Shown here: positions 53,791-62,091 of the stretch, in pieces
Numbering within the stretch: the stretch's first letter is position 1
Layout of the letters: the number at the start of each line of letters is the position of its first letter
Source of the DNA: Sphingobacterium prati
GTDB taxonomy: Bacteria > Bacteroidota > Bacteroidia > Sphingobacteriales > Sphingobacteriaceae
Assembly (NCBI RefSeq): GCF_013167215.1
Contig: NZ_JABJWY010000035.1
Coordinates: 93,753-157,752 of the forward strand
Reading direction: 5' to 3'
DNA length: 64,000 nt
Made by a program: the position numbers and the translations under genes
Notes under the pieces: model-generated
What the model saw: the letters and a program-made list of their open reading frames with translations, nothing else
Databases searched by the model: none
What the model was told of the DNA's origin: nothing

Positions 53791-54276
53791 CTAATAACAT
53801 TGGTCGGAATCTGTTATTTTATAAGGCATAGTTTGAAAATTTAGTTTGTGTTCTTCCGCATAATTAGCGACCAATTTATTGAATTTTTCGATTGCTTTTT
53901 CTTCAGATTTAGCAAAGCAATGTAAGGCAATCTCCAAGGGTTTTTCTGAAGTAGCTCCATCTATACGTAATCTTCCGACCTCGGAAAGAACAACCGCAAA
54001 CGAGGTTTTGCAAATTTCTATATCCAATTTATTGTCTATCAACTGAGAAGAAATACTAAAATAAGCATCATTATTCTGGATTTCATCTTGAAAAGGATCC
54101 AAAAAAGTAGTTACTATAGCACGATAGCCATATTTTGCTTCGCCAAAAAAATGGTTAATATATTCCTGCGCTTTTTCATAAGTAGAAAAAACACCTTCTA
54201 GATTCGTGAATACATCTGGATCTTCCTTAATTTCCTTTGAAACTACTGTATATACCTTTACGGGGTTGGTTGTCAT
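53791..54276 (-). CDS. Hypothetical protein
   Basis: A 161-residue cytosolic protein convergent with the Crp-like gene. The start VKVYTVVSKEIKEDPDVFTN is followed by a helix STYEKAQEYINHFFGEAKYG, strands and an acidic end. No recognised domain and no signal peptide. Confidence 0.55.
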   Translation of the reverse strand: MTTNPVKVYTVVSKEIKEDPDVFTNLEGVFSTYEKAQEYINHFFGEAKYGYRAIVTTFLDPFQDEIQNNDAYFSISSQLIDNKLDIEICKTSFAVVLSEVGRLRIDGATSEKPLEIALHCFAKSEEKAIEKFNKLVANYAEEHKLNFQTMPYKITDSDQCY

Positions 54277-54920
54277 ATTGCTACTGCCTATATGTTAAGT
54301 AAAGTTTTTCTGCAAAAAAACTAATTTAAAATTTTATCGAAGCGATGGAAAAAGATAAAAACGTCTTTTTAAAATAAAAAATTTCCTTTGTCTACTTTGT
54401 AGCCGATTTGGAATATATGTTTGTGCTTTAAAGTTGTGTATAATTTTCGTTTTCTCCAAATTTTTTACTGATTGTTTTTTATTTTTTGTAATGAGATTTT
54501 TCCCTATATTATGCGCTTTTTTCGCTAAATATCGAAAAATCAAAATCGTAAAAAAATTACACAGTGAGACTAAAGGATGAAATTTTATCTCAATACGATA
54601 TCTGTATAAAGATTGCAGTCTTTTAAGCTGTTATTTTACATATTAACTCTCTGGTGTTTCAAACGTTTTCGTAAATAAATCGTAAAATTATATTCATTCA
54701 AGCTATATTAATTTATATATTGTTTTACCAAGCAAATTGGACAAATAACCATTAAGAGGGTATACATGGAGATAATTCCTGATCGCCTAAATCATCGGAA
54801 GGAATTGATCTGTTTACATACTTTTTAATATCTAGAAAAAGGTAGTACATATCATATGAATAATAAACCAATATTCAAATAAATAAACTGGGCATATGAG
54901 CTCAAACAATAATTATTACA
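54277..54920. other. AT-rich gap without a gene
   Basis: 644 bp, strongly AT-rich, upstream of the DUF1080 gene. The short minus-strand frame at 54334-54543 is low-complexity Lys/Phe sequence and not convincing. I see no clear promoter box, hairpin or repeat. Confidence 0.4.
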
Positions 54921-56312
54921 ATGAAAAGAAACACATTATTTAGATCTGTTTTGATGGCGGCGATGATTGGAAATACATTTTTATCGCATGCTCAGATAAA
55001 TAAGAGTACAGAAATAGGTTGGATAAACCTTTTTGATGGGAAAACGCTGAATGGTTGGAAATCTGTAGGTGGAAAAGCTCCTTATTCTATTGAGGGAGAT
55101 GCAATCGTGGGCCGAATGACTAAAGGAACACCTAATTCATTTTTGATTACAGAAAAAGAATATGGCGATTTCATATTGGAATTAGATGTTAAGCTCGAAG
55201 GTAGTCAAACAAATTCAGGAATTCAGACCCGAAGTCATCTCGATCCCAATGCCAATGATGGTCGAGGTAGGGTTTATGGACGACAAGTCGAAATAGACCC
55301 TTCTTCCCGAGCGTGGACAGGGGGCATTTATGATGAAGCACGTCGAGGCTGGATTTATCCCCTGGATCTCAATGAAAATGCAAAAAAAGCATATAAAGCT
55401 GAAGAATATAATCACGTTAGAATTGAGGCAATTGGGGATGAGTTGCGTACCTGGATCAACGACGTACCTGTCTCTTATGTAGTAGACACAATTGATCGGA
55501 CTGGTTTTATCGGACTACAAGTACATAGCATCCCTTCGGAACTAGATGGAAAGAAGGTATATTTCAAAAATATTAAAATAAAGACTACAGATTTAACGTC
55601 GAAAGGGTTTCCGAAAGACGTCTATATCGTCAACCTAAAACCAAATGAGTTAATCGATGCTGAAAGGAAAAATGGAGTTAAGTTATTATTTGATGGTAAA
55701 ACCAATAGCGGGTGGCGCAGTATTCATGGAAACAAATTTCCTGATCGAGGTTGGGAAGTTAAGGATGGTCAATTAACCGTTTTGAAATCTGACGGCGGAG
55801 AGTCAACTAATGGTGGCGATATTGTAACAAAGGACAAATATTCGGTATTTGATCTCTCTTTTGAATTTAAACTTAGTCCTGGCGCCAATAGTGGTGTCAA
55901 GTATTTTGTAACATTAAAAGAAAAGTCTAAAGGATCAGCTATAGGTCTTGAATATCAGGTGCTTGATGATGCCTTACACCCTGATGCAAAATTGGGACGG
56001 GCCGGAAATCGTACTTTGGCGTCTCTATATGACCTCATTACGTCGGATGGAGAGAAGCGAGCTAGGAGACCGATCGGTGAATGGAATAGAGGAAGGGTAG
56101 TGGTAACAGCTGATAATCGGGTTGAACACTACCTGAATGGCGTTAAGATGTTGAGTTACAAACGAGGATCAAAGGAATTTAAGGAGCTGGTCGCTATCAG
56201 TAAATATAAGGACTGGGATAACTTTGGTGAAGCAAAAGAGGGGCTTATTTTATTACAGGACCATGGGGATAGGGTTTCATTTCGCAGTATAAAGATTAAT
56301 ACATCAAACTAA
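54921..56312 (+). CDS. Secreted DUF1080 (3-keto-disaccharide hydrolase) protein, two domains
   Basis: A 463-residue protein with a signal peptide (cleavage near SHAQ). Two DUF1080 jelly-roll domains in tandem: the first from about 28 (INLFDGKTLNGWKSVGG) with FILELDVKLEGSQTNSGIQTR, the second from about 250 (KLLFDGKTNSGWRSIHG) with LSFEFKLSPGANSGVKYFV. DUF1080 proteins bind or hydrolyse 3-keto glycosides. It lies 11 bp upstream of a secreted Gfo/Idh/MocA oxidoreductase, the enzyme type that makes 3-keto sugars, so the pair probably works on one glycoside. Confidence 0.88.
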   Translation: MKRNTLFRSVLMAAMIGNTFLSHAQINKSTEIGWINLFDGKTLNGWKSVGGKAPYSIEGDAIVGRMTKGTPNSFLITEKEYGDFILELDVKLEGSQTNSGIQTRSHLDPNANDGRGRVYGRQVEIDPSSRAWTGGIYDEARRGWIYPLDLNENAKKAYKAEEYNHVRIEAIGDELRTWINDVPVSYVVDTIDRTGFIGLQVHSIPSELDGKKVYFKNIKIKTTDLTSKGFPKDVYIVNLKPNELIDAERKNGVKLLFDGKTNSGWRSIHGNKFPDRGWEVKDGQLTVLKSDGGESTNGGDIVTKDKYSVFDLSFEFKLSPGANSGVKYFVTLKEKSKGSAIGLEYQVLDDALHPDAKLGRAGNRTLASLYDLITSDGEKRARRPIGEWNRGRVVVTADNRVEHYLNGVKMLSYKRGSKEFKELVAISKYKDWDNFGEAKEGLILLQDHGDRVSFRSIKINTSN

Positions 56313-56323
56313 GCTTAGAATAT

Positions 56324-57739
56324 ATGAATCATTATTTATCACGCCGAAGCTTTGTTAAACAATCTGTCATTGCAGCTGGCGCTGTGATGCTATCGAATAG
56401 CACCTTTGGTAAAATCAATTTAGCATCGGCAAATGAGCGGGTGAATTTGGCCTGTGTAGGTTTAGGAAATAGGGCGGCGGAGATTATAAAGGAGCTTTAT
56501 AAAACGGGACTTTGCAATATTGTCGCGTTATGCGATGTTGATCTAGGTGCGAAGCACACGCATGAGATTTTAGCGATGTTTCCTGATGCACCTAAGTTTA
56601 AAGATTTTAGAGTTATGTTTGATAAGATGGGGAGTCAGATTGATGCGGTTAGTATCGGGACGCCTGATTTTTCCCATTTTGCCATAACAATGTTGGCATT
56701 GGATCTTGGAAAACACGTTTATGTAGAAAAACCAATGGCAAGGACATTTCTCGAAGTTGAGTTAATGACCAATAAGGCTAGGAAGAATACAAAACTTGTG
56801 ACACAAATGGGAAACCAAGGACATTCCGAAGCAAATTATTTTCAATTTAAAGCATGGAAGGAAGCTGGGATAATTAAAGATGTCACCCGTATTGACGCAC
56901 ATATGAATATGCCACGTCGATGGCATGGATGGGACGTGAATATGAAAGGATTTCCTATTGCTGAAATAGCGCCAGAAACTTTGGACTGGGAACTGTGGCA
57001 AATGCAGACCTTAGGTCATAATTATAATAAGGATTTTGTGAATGGGCAATGGCGTTGTTGGTATGATTTTGGGATGGGAGCTCTTGGTGATTGGGGGGCA
57101 CATATATTAGACACTGCACATGAATTTTTGGATCTTGGACTACCGACAGAGGTCAGTGCTGTCAAACTTGATGGACATAACTCTTATTTTTTTCCCATGT
57201 CTTCGACATTGAAATTCCATTTTCCAAAGCGAAAAAAAATGCCAGCAGTTGACATTAATTGGTATGATGGGCTAAATAATTTGCCGCCTATACCAGATGG
57301 CTACGGAGTTTCGGGATTAGATCCAAATATCCCGGCTCCTAGTACAGGCAAATTGGAACCAGCAAAGTTAAACCCCGGCAAGATTATTTATGGAAAGGAA
57401 CTGACTTTTAAAGGAGGTTCCCATGCCAGTGTTTTGCAGATCATTCCCGAAGCTAAAGCAAAGGAAATGGAATCACGCCTTCCTGAGACACCAAAATCGC
57501 CATCTAATCATTTTGCTAACTTTTTGAGAGCATGTAAAGGGGAGGAAAAAACAAGATCAGCTTTTGAGATCGCAGGACCTTTAAGTCAAGTATTTTGTTT
57601 GGGGGTCATTGCGCAGCGGTTGAACACAAAAGTAATCTTTAATCCTGAAAAAAAGGAAATCACCAACGATACATTTGCCAATGCGCTTTTGGCAGGTCCC
57701 CCTCCTGCAAGGGGATGGGAACAATATTATAAAATGTAA
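56324..57739 (+). CDS. Tat-exported Gfo/Idh/MocA family oxidoreductase
   Basis: A 471-residue dehydrogenase. The twin-arginine start (SRRSFVKQSVIAAGAVML) suggests Tat export with bound NAD(P). The Rossmann fold begins VNLACVGLGNRAAEI; the catalytic-region motif is HVYVEKPMARTF (about 136-147), and the C-terminal domain has GALGDWGAHILDTAHEFL. The family oxidises or isomerises sugars and cyclitols. With the upstream DUF1080 gene it likely forms a periplasmic glycoside-oxidising module. The terminator at 57767 ends the unit. Confidence 0.9.
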   Translation: MNHYLSRRSFVKQSVIAAGAVMLSNSTFGKINLASANERVNLACVGLGNRAAEIIKELYKTGLCNIVALCDVDLGAKHTHEILAMFPDAPKFKDFRVMFDKMGSQIDAVSIGTPDFSHFAITMLALDLGKHVYVEKPMARTFLEVELMTNKARKNTKLVTQMGNQGHSEANYFQFKAWKEAGIIKDVTRIDAHMNMPRRWHGWDVNMKGFPIAEIAPETLDWELWQMQTLGHNYNKDFVNGQWRCWYDFGMGALGDWGAHILDTAHEFLDLGLPTEVSAVKLDGHNSYFFPMSSTLKFHFPKRKKMPAVDINWYDGLNNLPPIPDGYGVSGLDPNIPAPSTGKLEPAKLNPGKIIYGKELTFKGGSHASVLQIIPEAKAKEMESRLPETPKSPSNHFANFLRACKGEEKTRSAFEIAGPLSQVFCLGVIAQRLNTKVIFNPEKKEITNDTFANALLAGPPPARGWEQYYKM

Positions 57740-57764
57740 AGAGAGGTTATTGATCTTTATAAAA

Positions 57765-57806
57765 TGAAAAGCGGGGGTAATTAGATTTATTCCTCGCTTT
57801 TTATTT
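57765..57806 (+). terminator. Terminator of the DUF1080/Gfo-Idh unit
   Basis: AAAAGCGGGG pairs with CCTCGCTTTT (57767-57776 with 57792-57801, one G-T pair), followed by TTTATTT. It comes directly after the oxidoreductase gene. Confidence 0.75.
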
Positions 57807-57879
57807 ATCAGACTTTTTTCGAAGCCAATTGTTACGTTCTCGGTTGTATCAACCCTATATTTAGCAATATGCACTGCAA

Positions 57880-58076
57880 TCATGGAAACGGTTAGGGCGT
57901 ATTGACATAACCAGTCCAAGTTCTGTCGCTTTTAAGCCAGTCGATGAGTATACTAATGGAACCGAAGCTAAAAATTATCGGAAAGGCATATGTATACTTT
58001 CGGAGCCTGTAGTCGAACGGTAGAAATCGAGGTAGATACCATGTTAATTAAAGTAGCTTACGGAATGCGGCTTTAA
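57880..58076 (+). pseudogene. Short decayed coding fragment, family unknown
   Basis: In the gene-free stretch 57740-58527 the plus strand reads RIDITSPSSVAFKPVDEYTN, then GTEAKNYRKGICILSEPVVER up to a stop at about 58021. It then continues after a frameshift as VEIEVDTMLIKVAYGMRL with a stop at 58074-58076. The coding-like composition over two frames suggests the C-terminal relic of a lost gene. I cannot name the family. The rest of this stretch holds a terminator, hairpin RNA copy 5 and a promoter box. Confidence 0.4.
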
Positions 58077-58189
58077 AACGATTACAGTATTATAACTGAA
58101 GCGATGACAGAGTAAATGGAATTATATTCACTTAAAAATATTTGGTCTGAGAAATAAGAGGTGAAGGAGTTAAAATATCTATTCAGATA

Positions 58190-58257
58190 AAACAAAAAAG
58201 GTTTTCAAACGGGGAGAATGAAAACCTTTAATAACCAATTATAAACCTAAATTATGA
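58190..58257 (-). ncRNA. Putative small RNA, hairpin family copy 5
   Basis: The best case for transcription in the family. A consensus promoter precedes the minus-strand RNA, whose start would fall on the conserved CAT (58254-58256). The RNA is about 68 nt: CATAATTTAGG, TTTATAATTGG, an 11-bp stem (58197-58207 with 58219-58229) with a loop containing CTCCCCG, then T6GT4. It lies upstream of the hydroxyproline operon but points away from it. Confidence 0.6.
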
Positions 58258-58262
58258 TAGTA

Positions 58263-58294
58263 CAAAGATAGTGTCTTTTATACACACTAGCAAA
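58263..58294 (-). promoter_or_regulatory. Consensus promoter TTTG-N20-TATCTTTG of RNA copy 5
   Basis: On the minus strand TTTG (58291-58294) is followed after exactly 20 bp by TATCTTTG (58263-58270), both perfect matches to the Bacteroidota sigma-ABfr consensus. Transcription would begin about 6 nt further, at the conserved 5' end of hairpin RNA copy 5. Confidence 0.7.
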
Positions 58295-58491
58295 TTTTTT
58301 AAAAAAATATTTTGAATTTATCAGATACTTATTGCGATTAGCATGGAATAAGCTTTGTTATTATGGTTTGATATACCGATATTAATTATAACATCTGTTT
58401 TCTATGCATTTTTACTAAAGGCATTCTATAAAAGGTGAATATTAGGTCAGTGTTGATTAATTCATAAGAAGATTGGACTTTGTATTCCAAA

Positions 58492-58499
58492 TAGATTTG
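58492..58499 (+). promoter_or_regulatory. -7 box (TAGATTTG) of the hydroxyproline operon
   Basis: TAGATTTG matches TAnnTTTG exactly and ends 28 bp before the first start codon at 58528, a usual leader length. A -33 TTTG at ideal distance is not seen. Confidence 0.5.
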
Positions 58500-58527
58500 T
58501 GATAAAGAAATATTAAAATATTAAGCT

Positions 58528-59427
58528 ATGGCACAATTTAAGTGGGAGGGGATTTATCCTGCAATGTTATCTCCATTTGACGAAAATGGGAATTTGGATT
58601 TTGATATGTTTGGTAAAAACATCAACGCACAATTGGCGGGAGGTGTTCACGGCCTGATTATCGCTGGTTCTCTAGGTGAGGCAAGCGTCTTGACTACGGA
58701 AGAAAAGTATGAGCTATTGAAATATGCTTTGAAAGTTGTTGAGGGACGTGTTCCTATATTACTCAATATTGCAGAAAATACAACTGCAGATGCGATTAGA
58801 ATAGCTCAAACCAGTGAGGAATTAGGTGCTGATGGTTTGATGTTGTTGCCTCCAATGCGTTATAGAGCTGATGATAGAGAGGCTGTTACTTATTTTCGTT
58901 CTATTGCACAAAGCACCAAGTTACCCATTCTGATTTACAATAATCCTGTTGATTATAGCACTTATGTCTCGCTTGATATGTTTGAGGAATTATTGTTGGA
59001 ACCAAATATCCAAGCGGTGAAAGAATCGACCCGTGATTTAACCAATATTACTCGATTGAAAAATCGTTTTGGTGATCGACTAAAGATTTTAGCTGGAGTA
59101 GATACATTGGGTCTAGAATCACTGATGTTGGGTGCAGATGGCCTTGTCGCTGGATTGGTGGATGCGTTTCCAAGAGAGACGGTCGCAATGTACGATCTTG
59201 TGAAAGCGGGGGAATATAAGAAAGCGGTAGAAATATACCGTTGGTTTATGCCATTATTGGAGTTGGATATTCATCCTAAACTGGTTCAATATATCAAATT
59301 GGCTGCAACAGCAGAAGGGATTTCAACACCGTATACACGTGCTCCTAGATTACCGTTGATTGGCGAGGAAGAGCAACGTGTTAAAAAAATTATTGCAGAC
59401 TCAATTGCAACTAGACCACAATTATAA
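58528..59427 (+). CDS. DapA-family protein, probable 1-pyrroline-4-hydroxy-2-carboxylate deaminase
   Basis: A 299-residue class I aldolase-fold lyase. It has the DHDPS-family GSLGEASVL (about 47-55), Tyr in LIYNNPVDYS (about 137), and the Schiff-base Lys in IQAVKESTRDL (about 166). Next to a hydroxyproline epimerase and a D-amino acid oxidase it is best read as the deaminase giving 2-oxoglutarate semialdehyde. A dihydrodipicolinate synthase or another sugar-acid lyase is less likely in this context. It is followed by a terminator-like hairpin at 59431. Confidence 0.85.
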   Translation: MAQFKWEGIYPAMLSPFDENGNLDFDMFGKNINAQLAGGVHGLIIAGSLGEASVLTTEEKYELLKYALKVVEGRVPILLNIAENTTADAIRIAQTSEELGADGLMLLPPMRYRADDREAVTYFRSIAQSTKLPILIYNNPVDYSTYVSLDMFEELLLEPNIQAVKESTRDLTNITRLKNRFGDRLKILAGVDTLGLESLMLGADGLVAGLVDAFPRETVAMYDLVKAGEYKKAVEIYRWFMPLLELDIHPKLVQYIKLAATAEGISTPYTRAPRLPLIGEEEQRVKKIIADSIATRPQL

Positions 59428-59430
59428 GGA

Positions 59431-59474
59431 GTTTCCTGAGTTTTATTCAGATGAAGACTCGGGAATCTTTTTTT
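59431..59474 (+). terminator. Hairpin between deaminase and aldehyde dehydrogenase genes
   Basis: TTCCTGAGT pairs with ACTCGGGAA (59433-59441 with 59457-59465, one T-G pair), followed by T7. It could terminate or attenuate after the first gene, lowering expression of the three downstream genes, which may have their own promoter in the 161-bp gap. Confidence 0.65.
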
Positions 59475-59588
59475 ATACTTTTAAATATACGAAAGAACCT
59501 TTTTTAGTAATCAATCCCGGATGGTGTTAAGATCTATTGAAGGTTCTTTGTTTTTTGAGAAGATATACTAACTTTAAATACAAAAGGA

Positions 59589-61046
59589 ATGGATAGCAAC
59601 AAAAATGAAATTGATCACGTGTTGAAACAGGCAGAAGTTGGGTTTCAATTTCTTCAACAAAGTGATGTCATTGAACGGGCAGAATTAATGTATGCCATTG
59701 CCACGGAAATCGAAACATTGGATGAAATATTGATTGAAACAGCTCATTTAGAGACAGCACTTCCTTTGGCCCGGCTCCAGGGAGAAAAAGCCAGAACGGT
59801 CAATCAATGGCGACGTTATGCGGATGCGGTAAAGACTGGTTTATATAGTGAAGCGCGGATAGACCGTGACCCAAACGGACAATTTGATTTACGTAAATAT
59901 AATAAAGGGCTTGGTCCTGTTGTGGTCTTTGGAGCAAGTAATTTTCCCTTTGCTTTCTCAACCGCAGGTGGTGATACAGCAAGTGCTATTGGTGCAGGAT
60001 GTTCGGTTATCGTAAAAGCTCATCCCGCCCACCTTAAAACCTCACAATTGATGGCTGATGCTATCCAAAGAGCTATTTCCAAATACGGTGCTCCTGACGG
60101 TGTTTTTAGTCATGTTATATCGGATTCCTTCACTATTGGACAGCAATTGGTTAGTCATAAATTGGTAAAGGCGGTGGCGTTTACTGGGTCTTTTCGTGGT
60201 GGAAAGGCATTGTTTGATCTCGCGCAGTCAAGACCTGACCCCATTCCGGTATTTGCTGAAATGGGAAGTGTAAATCCAATATTTCTATTGTCCGATTATT
60301 TGACGAATAACCTCGAAGCTTTCGCTAAGCAATACATTGGCTCCTTACTCTTGGGGGTTGGGCAATTTTGTACTAACCCGGGTGTATTAGTAGGCTTCTC
60401 GGGCGAGCAGCTAGACAGGCTCAAACTAGCGTTAAAGAACGAACTAAAATCTGCTTCTACAGGTAAAATGCTACATACTGGTATACTGGAAAGCTATAAT
60501 CGTTTAAAAAGCGAAATGGTTCAATATGAAGGCGTAGGTATATTAGAAGAGGGACAGGATAATACTCCGGGCGAGTTTGCTCAGGCGCTGCTTGTGGAAG
60601 CTCAGGCAACTCAGGTTTTGACAAATCCTAAGCTCCTAGAAGAGGTATTTGGGCCTTTTGGACTGGTTATTTCCTGTTCCGATCAAGCTGAAATGAAGGC
60701 TTTACTAGAACAGCTTGATGGACAGATTACGATAACTTTTGCAGCATCGGAGAAAGATATTCGTGAATGTACTGAGCTCTTTGCGATTGCACAGGACAAA
60801 TGTGGAAGACTTCTTTTCCAAGGTATGCCGACAGGAGTAGAAGTACAGTATGCGATGCAGCATGGCGGACCATTTCCGGCGACGACAGATCCACGTTTCA
60901 CATCTGTCGGCCCAGATGCAGTTAAAAGGTTCATTCGGCCGATTAGCTTCCAAAATTGGCCAAACGAATTTTTGCCGAAAGAACTTCAAGACGGGAATCC
61001 GTTACAGATCGATCGTTTGATCAATCAACAATGGACGAAGGCATAA
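59589..61046 (+). CDS. 2-oxoglutarate semialdehyde (2,5-dioxovalerate) dehydrogenase
   Basis: A 485-residue aldehyde dehydrogenase. The catalytic Glu lies in PVFAEMGSVNP (about 218-228) and the Cys in LGVGQFCTNPGVLVG (about 254-268); this GQFCTNPG form is that of the KGSADH subgroup. It oxidises 2-oxoglutarate semialdehyde to 2-oxoglutarate, the last step of hydroxyproline catabolism. Neighbours on both sides belong to the same route, which makes the substrate assignment fairly safe. Confidence 0.88.
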   Translation: MDSNKNEIDHVLKQAEVGFQFLQQSDVIERAELMYAIATEIETLDEILIETAHLETALPLARLQGEKARTVNQWRRYADAVKTGLYSEARIDRDPNGQFDLRKYNKGLGPVVVFGASNFPFAFSTAGGDTASAIGAGCSVIVKAHPAHLKTSQLMADAIQRAISKYGAPDGVFSHVISDSFTIGQQLVSHKLVKAVAFTGSFRGGKALFDLAQSRPDPIPVFAEMGSVNPIFLLSDYLTNNLEAFAKQYIGSLLLGVGQFCTNPGVLVGFSGEQLDRLKLALKNELKSASTGKMLHTGILESYNRLKSEMVQYEGVGILEEGQDNTPGEFAQALLVEAQATQVLTNPKLLEEVFGPFGLVISCSDQAEMKALLEQLDGQITITFAASEKDIRECTELFAIAQDKCGRLLFQGMPTGVEVQYAMQHGGPFPATTDPRFTSVGPDAVKRFIRPISFQNWPNEFLPKELQDGNPLQIDRLINQQWTKA

Positions 61047-61065
61047 TATAGATAAGTAACCAAAA

Positions 61066-62064
61066 ATGAAGAAGACTTTTTTTTGTATAGATTCACATAC
61101 CTGCGGCTGTCCTGTGAGATTGGTGGCTGGTGGAGCTCCATTGTTGCGAGGAAACTCAATGATGGAACGCAGGTTGCATTTTATGGATGAATTTGACTGG
61201 ATTCGTAAGGGATTGATGTTCGAACCTAGAGGCCATGATATGATGAGCGGAAGTATGCTTTATCCGCCTTTTGATCCTGAAAACGATATTGGAGTTCTTT
61301 ATATTGAAACCAGTGGCTGCTTGCCAATGTGTGGACATGGAACAATCGGTACGGTGACGATTGCGATAGAAGAAGGGTTGGTGCGACCGAAAACTCCGGG
61401 AAAACTGAGATTGGAGACTCCAGCTGGGCTTGTACATATCGATTATATTCAAGAAGGACCAAAAGTCAAAAGTGTAAAGCTTACGAATGTAAAATCTTTT
61501 TTATATGCGGAGGGGTTGACAGTAGACTGTCCGGACTTAGGACGCATTACAGTTGATGTTGCTTATGGTGGAAATTTTTACGGAATTATTGATCCGCAAG
61601 ATAATTTTGAAGACATCAGCTCTTACTCCGCAAGTCAACTGATTCATTATGGCAAAATAATTCGTCAGTTACTTAACGATAACTATTCTTTTGTTCATCC
61701 TGAAGACATAAATATTCATGGATTGACCCATATACAATGGACCGGAAAGCCTACCCATCCGAATTCTTCCGCACGAAATGCAGTGCTAGTTGGCGACAAT
61801 GCTTTGGACCGTTCTCCTTGTGGAACCGGTACTTCGGCGCGTATGGCGCAATGGTATGCAAAAGGAAAACTAAAAAAAGGGATGGAATTTGTGCATGAAA
61901 GTTACATTGGGTCACAATTCACAGGTAAAATCGAGGCCGAAACAACGATAGATGGTAAACCGGCTATTATCCCATCGGTAGAAGGTTGGGCAAGAATAAC
62001 GGGCTATAACACTATTTTTTTGGATGATGAAGACCCTTATTTTGGCGGTTTTCAGGTGATATAA
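61066..62064 (+). CDS. 4-hydroxyproline 2-epimerase
   Basis: A 332-residue proline racemase-family enzyme. Both catalytic cysteines are present: SGCLPMCGHGTIG (about 84-96) and DRSPCGTGTSARM (about 246-258). The start FFCIDSHTCGCPVRLVAGG is typical. The family interconverts L- and D-proline or trans-4-hydroxy-L-proline and cis-4-hydroxy-D-proline. The surrounding oxidase, deaminase and dehydrogenase fit hydroxyproline. It lies 19 bp after the aldehyde dehydrogenase gene. Confidence 0.92.
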   Translation: MKKTFFCIDSHTCGCPVRLVAGGAPLLRGNSMMERRLHFMDEFDWIRKGLMFEPRGHDMMSGSMLYPPFDPENDIGVLYIETSGCLPMCGHGTIGTVTIAIEEGLVRPKTPGKLRLETPAGLVHIDYIQEGPKVKSVKLTNVKSFLYAEGLTVDCPDLGRITVDVAYGGNFYGIIDPQDNFEDISSYSASQLIHYGKIIRQLLNDNYSFVHPEDINIHGLTHIQWTGKPTHPNSSARNAVLVGDNALDRSPCGTGTSARMAQWYAKGKLKKGMEFVHESYIGSQFTGKIEAETTIDGKPAIIPSVEGWARITGYNTIFLDDEDPYFGGFQVI

Positions 62065-62091
62065 AAGATTATTAAGACAATAAATAGAAAC

